Positions 1 to 5,702 of a stretch of 8,335 bases of DNA are shown one piece after another. Position 1 is the stretch's first letter. Each line of letters begins with the position of its first letter. Source of the stretch: Nocardioidaceae bacterium (GTDB taxonomy: Bacteria > Actinomycetota > Actinomycetes > Propionibacteriales > Nocardioidaceae); the NCBI GenBank assembly GCA_020438665.1, contig JAGQUE010000208.1, positions 1-8,335 of the forward strand, given 5' to 3'. The notes beneath the pieces are model-generated. The model worked only from the letters and a program-made list of their open reading frames with translations. It was not told the DNA's origin and ran no database searches. The position numbers and the translations under genes are program-made.

Positions 1-457
1 GAGCGGGGGTGCCGCCACCACCACCACCACCGGAGCTGCCACCAGACGAGCCGCCGGAGGAGCCGCCGGACGATCCACCTGACGAGCCGCCGGAGCCACC
101 ACCCACGGTGCCGCCACCACCGACGCTGGAGCCGCCACCGTAGTAGTAGGTGGTCACGTGGCTCTCGTGCTCACGCTGACGCTCGATGACCTTGGGGTGC
201 TGGGCGTTGGTGCTGAGCTGCTTGTAGAACTCTTTGCTGGCCTTGGCGACGGCCTTCTGCTCCTGCTTCCAGGCGACCTTGGCCGCGCGCTGCTCGGCAG
301 CCTTGCGCACCTGCTCGTCCTTGTAGTCGGCGGCAGCCGCGCCGGCGAGGAAGCCGGTGGCAGACAAGGCGCCGACGGTCGTCAGACCGGAGACGGCTGC
401 GACGGCCAAGCGGTACTTGTCACGTGTCTTGGAGGTGTAGCCCATGCCGAGAAGCAT
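1..457 (-). CDS. Membrane-anchored surface protein with Gly/Ser-rich tail (partial, C-terminus outside window)
   Basis: I do not recognise a named family. At least 152 residues are visible from the ATG at 457; a second in-frame ATG at 445 would give a start of MGYTSKTRDKYR and is equally possible. An in-frame stop lies just upstream, so no earlier start exists, and neither ATG has a good ribosome binding site. Order of parts: a basic N-terminus, a hydrophobic Ala/Gly/Leu-rich segment at about residues 17-43 (signal anchor or uncleaved signal peptide), a charged Lys/Glu/Gln/Ala-rich helical stretch at about 45-81 that could be a coiled coil, a Tyr-Tyr-Tyr cluster at 104-106, then Gly/Ser repeats running off the window. 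The tail probably lies outside the membrane as a flexible spacer. The gene diverges from the secreted-protein gene at 578 and may share its control region. A real gene is likely; its function is unknown. Confidence 0.75.
   Translation of the reverse strand, partial: MLLGMGYTSKTRDKYRLAVAAVSGLTTVGALSATGFLAGAAAADYKDEQVRKAAEQRAAKVAWKQEQKAVAKASKEFYKQLSTNAQHPKVIERQREHESHVTTYYYGGGSSVGGGGTVGGGSGGSSGGSSGGSSGGSSGGSSGGGGGGGTPA
32..91 (-). repeat. Five in-frame 12 bp units encoding Gly-Gly-Ser-Ser
   Basis: Residues 123-142 of the partial gene are five consecutive GGSS units. They are followed by a run of seven Gly (residues 143-149), mostly GGT codons, at about 11-31. Third positions vary between units, so the peptide is conserved more than the DNA. 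Length changes here would stay in frame. Confidence 0.8.
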
Positions 458-484
458 GACGGCAACACGGGCAAGCCATCCTCA

Positions 485-511
485 TAACGGGGTTAAGTCC
501 ACATCATGTGG
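485..511. promoter_or_regulatory. Two adjacent short palindromes in the divergent promoter region
   Basis: TAACGGGGTTA at 485-495 has 4 bp arms around GGG. CCACATCATGTGG at 499-511 has perfect 6 bp arms around a single C. Both sit in the roughly 120 bp non-coding stretch between the divergent starts at 457 and 578, where a dimeric regulator could bind. Arms this short can occur by chance; the second palindrome is the better candidate. The binding protein is unknown. Confidence 0.4.
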
Positions 512-513
512 TC

Positions 514-532
514 TCTTGAGGAAGTCTTGAGG
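514..532 (+). promoter_or_regulatory. Perfect 8 bp direct repeat with 11 bp period, candidate response-regulator site
   Basis: TCTTGAGG occurs at 514-521 and again at 525-532, with 11 bp from start to start. Head-to-tail half-sites one helical turn apart are how OmpR/PhoB-family regulators bind, and such a regulator is encoded at 2371-3060. The second copy contains TTGAGG (527-532), which could serve as a -35 element, followed 17 bp later by a weak -10 TAGCCC at 550-555 ahead of the gene at 578. The repeat is visible; its function is inferred. Confidence 0.45.
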
Positions 533-577
533 TTCCCGCGAGGCGCCCATAGCCCCGGCTCGCGCACCATCGTCGAC

Positions 578-1024
578 ATGAAGCTCAAGACTCTCGTTGC
601 GGTCATCGCGGCCGTCATCGGCATCGGTGCCAGCGCCCAGGCCTATCGCATGGCGTCCGCGCCCAGCTCGGACGTGGCCACGGTCGCCAAGACGACCTCT
701 GCTGACAAGGCCAGCGCCCCCAAGGTGAAGGTCCCCCACATCGTGCCCGAAACCAAGTTCGTCTGGGCGCCGTGTGAGGCACCTGCGGTCCTCCAGGGCA
801 AGAAGTGCGTGACCGAGGTCGTCCAGACCGTCACGCTGCCCAGCTCGGGCGGCTCCTCCAGCGGTGGCCACCACTCCGAGCCCGCCGAGCACGGTGGCGG
901 CAACGACCACGGCGACGACCACACCAACGAGCCCGGCGACCCGCCGGGCGACGACCATGGCGACGATGACGACCACGACCACGGCGGCGGCGAGCACGAA
1001 GATCCGCCCGGCAACGACGACTGA
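578..1024 (+). CDS. Small secreted protein with Asp/His-rich acidic tail
   Basis: The protein is 148 residues from the ATG at 578. I chose this start because it places a classical signal peptide at the N-terminus: MKLK, a hydrophobic core to about residue 18, and an Ala-Ser-Ala cleavage site near residues 18-20. An upstream ATG at 506 would add 24 unconvincing residues; neither start has a clear ribosome binding site. A middle segment has two cysteines, Cys66 and Cys77, that could form a disulfide outside the membrane. From residue 98 on the protein is low-complexity: 9 His, 14 Asp and 5 Glu in 51 residues, with Gly, Pro and Asn, including DPPGDD- and DPPGND-type repeats. Such tails can bind divalent metal ions, but no ordered metal site is recognisable. 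The gene converges on the sensor kinase gene (33 bp between stops, no terminator seen). No named family is recognised. Confidence 0.75.
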   Translation: MKLKTLVAVIAAVIGIGASAQAYRMASAPSSDVATVAKTTSADKASAPKVKVPHIVPETKFVWAPCEAPAVLQGKKCVTEVVQTVTLPSSGGSSSGGHHSEPAEHGGGNDHGDDHTNEPGDPPGDDHGDDDDHDHGGGEHEDPPGNDD

Positions 1025-1057
1025 CCGTCGGTGACTCGTCCCTCGCCCCGTCGCGCG

Positions 1058-2371
1058 TCAGCCGTGAACGATCGGCAGCGTGAGCTCCACGCGGGTGCCA
1101 CGCCCCGCGGGGCCGCTCCCCAGGAGCAGCTCGCCGCCGCAGCTCTCGGCCAGGCGACGTGCGATGTCCAGCCCGAGACCGGTGCTCCCTGGGCGTGCGA
1201 CCGGCACGCCCGGGGAGTCGTCGGTGTCTCGGTGCAGGCCGGGTCCCTCGTCGGTGACGACGAGGGAGACCTGATCCGCGACGCTGGCCAGCGTGACCTC
1301 GAAGGGCGTGCCCTCGGGGGTGTGGGCGAAGACGTTGTCGATGAGCACGTCCACCACGTCGGCGAGGTCGTCAGCGGCGACCGGCGCCGGCACCGGCACG
1401 GCCGGAACGGCAACGCGCAGCGGCCGACCCTGGTCCTCGGCGAGCGCCTGCCAGAACCCCACCCGGCCGCGGACCGTGGCCGAGGCGTCGCACGTTGCGG
1501 CGAGATCCGATCTCACCGGGCGGCGCGCCTCGGCCACGATGGCGTCGATGCTGACCTGAAGGGTCGCGATGTGCTCCTGGAGGCGGCCCGCCAGCTCGGG
1601 GTCGCCGACGGCCTCGGCGTCCAGCCGCAGGGCCGTCACCGGCGTCCGCAGCCGGTGGGACAGGTCGCCGACCGCGGCCCGTTCGGCCGCCAGCAGCTCA
1701 CCGGTGCGGTCGGCGAGGCCGTTGAGGGCCTTGGCCAGCTCGCGGGTCTCGGCGCTGCCGCGCACCTTGGCGCGAGCGTGGAGGTCGCCCTCACGCAGCT
1801 GATGGGCGACGTCGGCGACCTCGCGCAGTGGGTCACTGATACGGCGACCGAAACTGAACGCGACGGCGAGCGCGAGCGCCAGCAACGCCGCACCCAGGCC
1901 GATGATGCTCAGCCAGGCGGCGCGCACGCCCTGGTTGAGGTCCGCCGGGCTGACCGCGCTGCGGATCACGGCGGTGCCGACCTCGCCGTCCTCGTTCTGC
2001 ACGCCGATCGGGATGAGGACGACGCCGCCGCTCGCGTCGAGTCGGGTGAAGCTCTCGTTCTGGGTGGCGGCCAGCCTGACATCCGGGTCGTTAGCGAGGT
2101 CCTGCTGGGACCCCAGCACCGTGCCGTCCTGCAGCACCACGCTGGTGCGCGGCGTCCCGCGGGCGTCGATGCTCTCGACCACGCCGGCGAGATCCTCGGG
2201 ACTGCCCTGCAGCCCGGCCAGCACGATCGCGACGCTGCGGGCCTCCTGGTCGGCGGCGGCCATCGCCCGCTCCTGGGCGAGGTTGCGCACCAGCAGACAC
2301 AGCGGAATGACGAAGGAGACCACCACGGTCGACGTGGTGACCACCACCAGCCATGAGATACGACGCCGCAT
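1058..2371 (-). CDS. Two-component sensor histidine kinase (HAMP, HisKA, HATPase)
   Basis: A 437-residue membrane kinase. Order of parts: TM helix 1 at about residues 7-28, an extracytoplasmic sensor region of about 120 residues (30-150), TM helix 2 at about 152-174, a HAMP linker at about 175-227, then a dimerisation helix with the phospho-acceptor in DLSHRLRTP (His239). The ATP-binding domain shows an N-box in LIDNVFAHTPEG (Asn346), a G1 box DEGPGL (374-379) and a G2 box GSTGLGLDIARRLAE starting at 395. The sensor region contains no cysteine or recognisable ligand domain, so the signal is unknown. The start ATG overlaps the regulator's stop codon by one base (TGATG), so the two are translationally coupled and should pair. 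On phosphorylation the signal passes to Asp52 of the regulator. The reading frame continues upstream antisense to the regulator and beyond, but that extension is not a credible gene. Confidence 0.95.
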   Translation of the reverse strand: MRRRISWLVVVTTSTVVVSFVIPLCLLVRNLAQERAMAAADQEARSVAIVLAGLQGSPEDLAGVVESIDARGTPRTSVVLQDGTVLGSQQDLANDPDVRLAATQNESFTRLDASGGVVLIPIGVQNEDGEVGTAVIRSAVSPADLNQGVRAAWLSIIGLGAALLALALAVAFSFGRRISDPLREVADVAHQLREGDLHARAKVRGSAETRELAKALNGLADRTGELLAAERAAVGDLSHRLRTPVTALRLDAEAVGDPELAGRLQEHIATLQVSIDAIVAEARRPVRSDLAATCDASATVRGRVGFWQALAEDQGRPLRVAVPAVPVPAPVAADDLADVVDVLIDNVFAHTPEGTPFEVTLASVADQVSLVVTDEGPGLHRDTDDSPGVPVARPGSTGLGLDIARRLAESCGGELLLGSGPAGRGTRVELTLPIVHG

Positions 2372-3060
2372 CAACCACCGTCCGGCTCGACGAGTCGTAC
2401 GCCGACGCCGCGCACGCTGATCAGGTAGCGCGGCTCGGCCGCCGTCTCGCCGAGCTTGCGGCGCAGCCACGAAAGGTGGACGTCGACGGTCCGGTCGGCG
2501 CCGCCATAGGCCTGCTGCCAGACCTCGGCGAGCAGCTCGCGCTTGGTGACCACCTCGCCCGGCCGGTTGGCCAGCGCCAGCAGCAGGTCGAACTCCTTGC
2601 GGGCCAGGTCGAGCGGCACCCCCGCCAGGGTGGCCACGCGGGTGCGCTCGTCGATGACGAGCTGGCCGATCCGGATCGGCTCGGCCGGCTCGGCGGCACG
2701 CCCGCCGCGCCGCAGCACGGCTCGGATGCGCGCGGCCACCTGGTCGGTGCCGAAGGGCTTGACGACATAGTCGTCGGCGCCGGCGTCGAGCGCCTGCACC
2801 ATGGTGGGGTCGTCGTCCTGGGCCGTGATCACGATGATCGGCACCTCGCTGGCGGCGCGGATCATGGGGATCAGCGTCAGCCCGCTCACGTCGGGCAGGC
2901 CCAGGTCCAGCAACACCACCTGGGGGTGCTCGGCCAGCACGTGCTCGAGGCCGCTCATGCCCGTGGCCGCGGTGGCCACGGCATAGCCACGCTCGGTCAG
3001 TCCGCGTCTCACCGCTTCGCGGATGGCGGTGTCGTCCTCGACGACCAGGATGCTGGTCAT
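2371..3060 (-). CDS. OmpR/PhoB-family response regulator
   Basis: A 229-residue regulator of usual length for this family. The receiver domain (1-118) shows the acidic pocket Glu8-Asp9-Asp10, the phospho-acceptor Asp52 in LLDLGLPDVSG, the switch Thr79 and the conserved Lys101 in VVKPFG. The C-terminal winged helix (about 128-226) carries the KEFDLL motif, a VTKRELLAEVW helix and the recognition segment RTVDVHLSWLRRKL (190-203), ending in the RGVGVRL wing. It is first in an operon with the kinase at 1058. There is no ribosome binding site; a TAGTTT box lies six bases before the ATG, so the mRNA may be leaderless. Direct repeats upstream (3083-3100) suggest autoregulation. Likely targets are itself and the neighbouring surface-protein genes (inference). 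I cannot assign it to a named regulator such as CseB or MtrA. Confidence 0.95.
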   Translation of the reverse strand: MTSILVVEDDTAIREAVRRGLTERGYAVATAATGMSGLEHVLAEHPQVVLLDLGLPDVSGLTLIPMIRAASEVPIIVITAQDDDPTMVQALDAGADDYVVKPFGTDQVAARIRAVLRRGGRAAEPAEPIRIGQLVIDERTRVATLAGVPLDLARKEFDLLLALANRPGEVVTKRELLAEVWQQAYGGADRTVDVHLSWLRRKLGETAAEPRYLISVRGVGVRLVEPDGG

Positions 3061-3066
3061 GAGGGC

Positions 3067-3072
3067 AAACTA
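3067..3072 (-). promoter_or_regulatory. Candidate -10 box (TAGTTT) for a leaderless regulator-kinase mRNA
   Basis: On the minus strand TAGTTT fits the actinobacterial -10 pattern TANNNT. Six bases separate it from the regulator ATG, so transcription would start at or next to the start codon. No ribosome binding site is present, which agrees with this. No convincing -35 is seen, which would suit an activator-dependent promoter. Confidence 0.5.
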
Positions 3073-3082
3073 GCCAACTCCG

Positions 3083-3100
3083 GCTGTGAGTGCGCTGAGA
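3083..3100. promoter_or_regulatory. Imperfect direct repeat with 11 bp period, candidate autoregulatory site
   Basis: GCTGTGA at 3083-3089 and GCTGAGA at 3094-3100 match at 6 of 7 positions and start 11 bp apart. On the minus strand they read TCTCAGC then TCACAGC and end about 11 bp upstream of the TAGTTT box, overlapping the -35 region. This is the geometry of OmpR-family operators. The site lies between the divergent regulator and membrane-protein genes and could control both. It is less perfect than the repeat at 514-532. Confidence 0.4.
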
Positions 3101-3109
3101 ACACGGCGC

Positions 3110-3116
3110 GGGGAGG
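3110..3116 (+). promoter_or_regulatory. Strong ribosome binding site of the gene at 3123
   Basis: GGGGAGG lies six bases upstream of the ATG at 3123 and fixes that start, in contrast with the several genes here that have no such site. Confidence 0.8.
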
Positions 3117-3122
3117 TCAGCG

Positions 3123-3737
3123 ATGAGGATGCGTCGCGCCGTGGTCGTCATCGCGGCGGTGTGGGTCGCGGTCGTGATGGTGGGGTCCACGATGGTGTGG
3201 GCGGTCATCTCCCGCGCGGGTCGTGAGGTCGCGGCCGTGAGTGACCCCAACCCGCTTCCCGGAACGACCCTGCACCGCTCGTCCGGCGCTCCGTCGGTCC
3301 AGCCGGGCGACACGCTCACCCGCCGTCCCCACTCCGGCCACCACGGCAGGGGCGACGACCACTCCGACGACCCGACGGCGCCGGTGACCTCGACGCCGTC
3401 GTCCGGCGGCTCGTCCACGCCGGGCCAGCCCAAGCCCAGTCGCGAGCCCTCCTCGTCGCCGGTCGGCCCCAAGCCGGTCCAGGAGACGTGGAACGGGCGC
3501 CCCGGCACGGTCACGCTCGAGTGCACCGGCCCGACCCGCACCGACCTCGTGGTGGTGCCGGCCGACGGCTACCGCTGGGAGGTCGACGACCCGTCGTCGT
3601 CCTCGGTGACCGTGAAGTTCCAGCGCGTCGGCGGTGACAGCGAGTTCGAGGTCAAGGCCTACTGCATCGCCGGAGAACCCCACTTCCGGGTCGAGAGCAG
3701 CGGCGAGCACGACGACGTCCACGAGGACCACGGATGA
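3123..3737 (+). CDS. Membrane-anchored protein with Ser/Pro linker and Cys-containing outer domain
   Basis: The protein is 204 residues and belongs to no family I recognise. It has a short Arg-rich N-terminus, one hydrophobic helix at about residues 6-29 with no lipobox (so a signal anchor or signal peptide), a low-complexity linker rich in Ser, Pro, Gly and Thr at about 50-118 with a His/Asp cluster (HSGHHGRGDDHSDD), and a compact domain at about 121-190. That domain has alternating hydrophobic residues suggesting beta strands and two cysteines, Cys134 and Cys181, likely paired outside the membrane. The last ten residues are again acidic and His-rich. The start is supported by a strong ribosome binding site. 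It diverges from the two-component operon with only 62 bp between starts, so shared control by that regulator is likely, and it could be a target or an accessory sensor. Its mix of paired Cys and His/Asp-rich stretches resembles the secreted protein at 578. Confidence 0.85.
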   Translation: MRMRRAVVVIAAVWVAVVMVGSTMVWAVISRAGREVAAVSDPNPLPGTTLHRSSGAPSVQPGDTLTRRPHSGHHGRGDDHSDDPTAPVTSTPSSGGSSTPGQPKPSREPSSSPVGPKPVQETWNGRPGTVTLECTGPTRTDLVVVPADGYRWEVDDPSSSSVTVKFQRVGGDSEFEVKAYCIAGEPHFRVESSGEHDDVHEDHG

Positions 3738-3906
3738 ACCCCCACGACCCGACCATGACTCCCTCCACCCGTCGGCTTCACCCCACATGGCGCCGACGGT
3801 CGATGGAGGTGCGGCGGTGCCACGTGCCCCGTCGAGCGGCCCGATCCCGATCGATCTGATCGGACCGCGAACCAGGTGGAATCCCCCCACAACCCACCTG
3901 GAAAAC
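3738..3906. other. Non-coding region between convergent genes, with two possible hairpins
   Basis: No credible gene is seen. Inverted repeats are CCGATC/GATCGG (3847-3852 and 3858-3863, loop of 5) and CCAGGTGG/CCACCTGG (3872-3879 and 3894-3901, loop of 14). A weaker GTCGGC/GCCGAC pair lies at 3771-3776 and 3792-3797. Any of these could help end transcription of the gene at 3123, but none is followed by a T-run on the plus strand. Confidence 0.45.
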
Positions 3907-3940
3907 AGGAGCCCTCCCCGGCGTTGCCGGGGAGGGCTCC
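3901..3940 (-). terminator. Strong intrinsic terminator of the metalloprotease gene
   Basis: A perfect 15 bp inverted repeat (3908-3922 and 3926-3940) closes a 3-base loop. Read on the minus strand it begins 17 bases after the metalloprotease stop codon and is followed by TGTTTTC, a short U-run as in rho-independent terminators. On the plus strand the stem is followed by GC-rich sequence, so it works best for the minus strand, though it may also slow transcripts coming from 3123-3737. Confidence 0.88.
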
Positions 3941-3957
3941 GTCGCGTCCGGGTGGCC

Positions 3958-5523
3958 TCAGTTCTTGACGACCTGGAACTTGATCCCATAGGTCCTGTCA
4001 TCCTGCGGCTTGCCGCCGCAGGCGAACCAGGTGGTGGGGTTCTTGCGGCTGCACTTCTTGTAGCTGGTGCCCGCGTTGACCAGCGTGACGACGACCTGCT
4101 GGGTCGTGGCGCTGGCGAACGGGACCTTCAGCCACCCGTCGCCTGACTTGTCCAGACGCATCAGCGTCAGGGTGTGCTTGCCCTTCTTGGTCACCCGGTC
4201 GACCACCGCCATGGGGCCGTGGGAGGCCGCCGGACCGTTGACGCTCACCTTGAGCCGCCAGGCGCCGGACACGCTGGACGGGCTGACCTTGAACGACGCC
4301 GAGGACTGGTGGCGGAGCTTGCGCGACAACCAGTCGGTATAGCTGTTCTCGGGCAGCGTGCCGACGGCGGTGTGGGACGCGGACGGGTAGTGCTCGGCCT
4401 TGCCCTCGGCATAGAACGTGCGGGCGAAGCGGTTCTTGGCCGCGAACAGGGCATATTCCTTGGCGAAGGACGTCTTCTGCGACTTCAGCACCGAGGAGAT
4501 GGCCTGGATGGAATACATCTTGTCGCCGGCCTTGCGCCACATCGTGCGCACGATCACCGGCAGCCCGCCCGCCTTCGTGGGGAACTTCTCGGTGAGGTAA
4601 CGCAGCCAGATCCAGTTGCCGTAGTGGTAGGTGCCGCCGTACTCGAACAGGTCCAGGGGCCAGTTGGGCAGCCCGATCTGACCGCCGGCGAGGTATTGGA
4701 CGTTGTCGTTGACGCTGTCATAGAGCTCGTCCTCGGCCCACGTGGAGGAGACCTCCATGAACCAGGGGTCCTCGAGGTAGTCGTAGTTGAACTGGATGGC
4801 GTGGAAGAACTCGTGGGCCGCGGTCACCTGCAGGTTCTGCAGCGGGGTGTGCGCATTGAAGATGACGTCGGCGAAGTCGTTGTCGAGCACGCAGTAGGCC
4901 GGCAGCGTCTTCCTGGCCACCTCTGAGTCGACGGTGCAGTAGCCATAGAGGCTGTCGTCGGCCAGCTGGCCGAGATAGACGTCGAACTTGCCCGAGCCGC
5001 CCTTGGTGCCGTCGCCCTTGGGGGACTTGTAGCCCGCCTTGGCATAGACGCCCCAGACGTGCTCCATCACGTCGAGGGTCTGCTGGACGTCGTCGGCGGT
5101 CGCGGCGTTGACGGAGGAGGCGACGTAGTGGACGCACACGTGGGTCCCGCAGACGGGGGTCTGCTCGGACGTCGCGCCATAGTCGAGGTAGGTGTCGCCA
5201 CCACTGTCGGTGGGCCGCGCGAAGAGCCGCTGGGCCACGGCCCGGTCGGCCGGCGAGAGCGCCGGCATGGCCACCTTGAGCTCGCGCAGCAGCATGGTCA
5301 CGTCGACCGGCGCCGCCGCGCTCGCGGCCTTGGCGCGGGCGCCGTCCTTGACGGCCAGCGCTCGGTCCAGCAGCGCCTCGGCCGACGTCCGGCTCGTCGA
5401 GTCCGCCGCGGCCTGGGGCAGGGCAACCAGATCGTCGCCGGCAGCGGGCGTGACGAGGCCCGTGGCGATCAGCGCGGCGCCGACCAGCGGCGCCGCGACG
5501 CGGGCAAGGACGTTGTGATGCAC
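3958..5523 (-). CDS. Secreted HExxH zinc metalloprotease, resembling MXAN_6640-type putative metalloproteases
   Basis: The protein is 521 residues and starts at a GTG with a strong ribosome binding site (GGAGGAGG, 5 bases upstream). It has an Ala-rich signal peptide (about 1-29, VTPAAGDD near the cleavage site), a helical pro-like region (about 40-105) ending near PTDSGG, then a catalytic domain. The zinc site is TAAHEFFHAIQF: His237, catalytic Glu238 and His241. A downstream helix WFMEVSSTWAEDELYD offers Glu257 or Glu264 as third ligand, as in gluzincins. Cys125/Cys130, Cys196/Cys211 and Cys491/Cys502 look like disulfide pairs, which fits an exported enzyme. The last 110 or so residues look like a beta-rich pre-peptidase-C-like or binding domain. 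It acts outside the cell on an unknown protein substrate. It is monocistronic, ends in a strong terminator, and diverges from the helicase gene. The metalloprotease fold is confident; the exact family name is recalled from motif context. Confidence 0.88.
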   Translation of the reverse strand: MHHNVLARVAAPLVGAALIATGLVTPAAGDDLVALPQAAADSTSRTSAEALLDRALAVKDGARAKAASAAAPVDVTMLLRELKVAMPALSPADRAVAQRLFARPTDSGGDTYLDYGATSEQTPVCGTHVCVHYVASSVNAATADDVQQTLDVMEHVWGVYAKAGYKSPKGDGTKGGSGKFDVYLGQLADDSLYGYCTVDSEVARKTLPAYCVLDNDFADVIFNAHTPLQNLQVTAAHEFFHAIQFNYDYLEDPWFMEVSSTWAEDELYDSVNDNVQYLAGGQIGLPNWPLDLFEYGGTYHYGNWIWLRYLTEKFPTKAGGLPVIVRTMWRKAGDKMYSIQAISSVLKSQKTSFAKEYALFAAKNRFARTFYAEGKAEHYPSASHTAVGTLPENSYTDWLSRKLRHQSSASFKVSPSSVSGAWRLKVSVNGPAASHGPMAVVDRVTKKGKHTLTLMRLDKSGDGWLKVPFASATTQQVVVTLVNAGTSYKKCSRKNPTTWFACGGKPQDDRTYGIKFQVVKN

Positions 5524-5528
5524 GAGGA

Positions 5529-5536
5529 CCTCCTCC
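5529..5536 (-). promoter_or_regulatory. Ribosome binding site that fixes the GTG start of the metalloprotease
   Basis: On the minus strand GGAGGAGG lies five bases before GTG at 5523. It is the strongest such site in the window and settles the choice of a GTG start for this exported enzyme. Confidence 0.85.
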
Positions 5537-5546
5537 GTATGCCGCG

Positions 5547-5607
5547 TGGCAACCCGGCCAGCGGCGATCCGTCCAGCATCACACCACGGAAGGGCGCTGG
5601 GTTGCCA
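5547..5607. promoter_or_regulatory. Inverted repeat in the metalloprotease upstream region, possible operator with overlapping promoter
   Basis: TGGCAACCC at 5547-5555 and GGGTTGCCA at 5599-5607 are perfect 9 bp arms separated by 43 bp. The similarity extends inward to CAGCG/CGCTG if 4 bases are skipped in the left arm. On the minus strand the right arm overlaps a possible -35 TTGGCA (5603-5608), with a weak -10 TGTGAT at 5578-5583 after 19 bp. The left arm would then lie in the 5' untranslated mRNA. It could be paired operators or an RNA fold. The repeat is visible; its role is a guess. Confidence 0.4.
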
Positions 5608-5690
5608 AACCGATCCAGCCGGTCTCCGAACGGTGCTCGCGATCTCGGAACACCTCCACAGGCCGACCGGGTGCTGTCCGCGCCCGGGGA

Positions 5691-5696
5691 TAGGGT
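5691..5696 (+). promoter_or_regulatory. Candidate -10 box (TAGGGT) for leaderless helicase mRNA
   Basis: TAGGGT matches TANNNT and lies six bases before the GTG at 5703. No ribosome binding site is present, so transcription probably starts at the start codon. No good -35 is seen. The same box and spacing recur upstream of the gene starting at 8097. Confidence 0.55.
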
Positions 5697-5702
5697 GCCC
5701 AG

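Noticed and set aside
506..577. Extended N-terminus for the secreted protein starting at the ATG at 506
   Set aside because: It would put 24 residues ahead of a good signal peptide and would translate the direct-repeat region; the ATG at 578 is the better start.
1031..2356. Long plus-strand open frame of 441 codons opposite the sensor kinase
   Set aside because: The kinase on the other strand has complete H, N, G1 and G2 boxes; the plus-strand frame shows no domains or membrane segments and is a shadow.
2372..3541. Upstream extension of the kinase frame across the regulator and the gene at 3123
   Set aside because: It runs through two well-supported genes in other frames and has shadow-like composition; the kinase start at 2371 is fixed by its TM segment and the TGATG overlap.
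3117..4001. Minus-strand open frame of 294 codons over the gene at 3123-3737 and the terminator
   Set aside because: It runs through the terminator and overlaps the end of the metalloprotease; its composition is low-complexity and shadow-like.
5628..5639. GAAC followed by a four-base gap, considered as a LexA box (GAAC-N4-GTTC) upstream of the helicase
   Set aside because: The second half reads CTCG instead of GTTC, so the required symmetry is absent.
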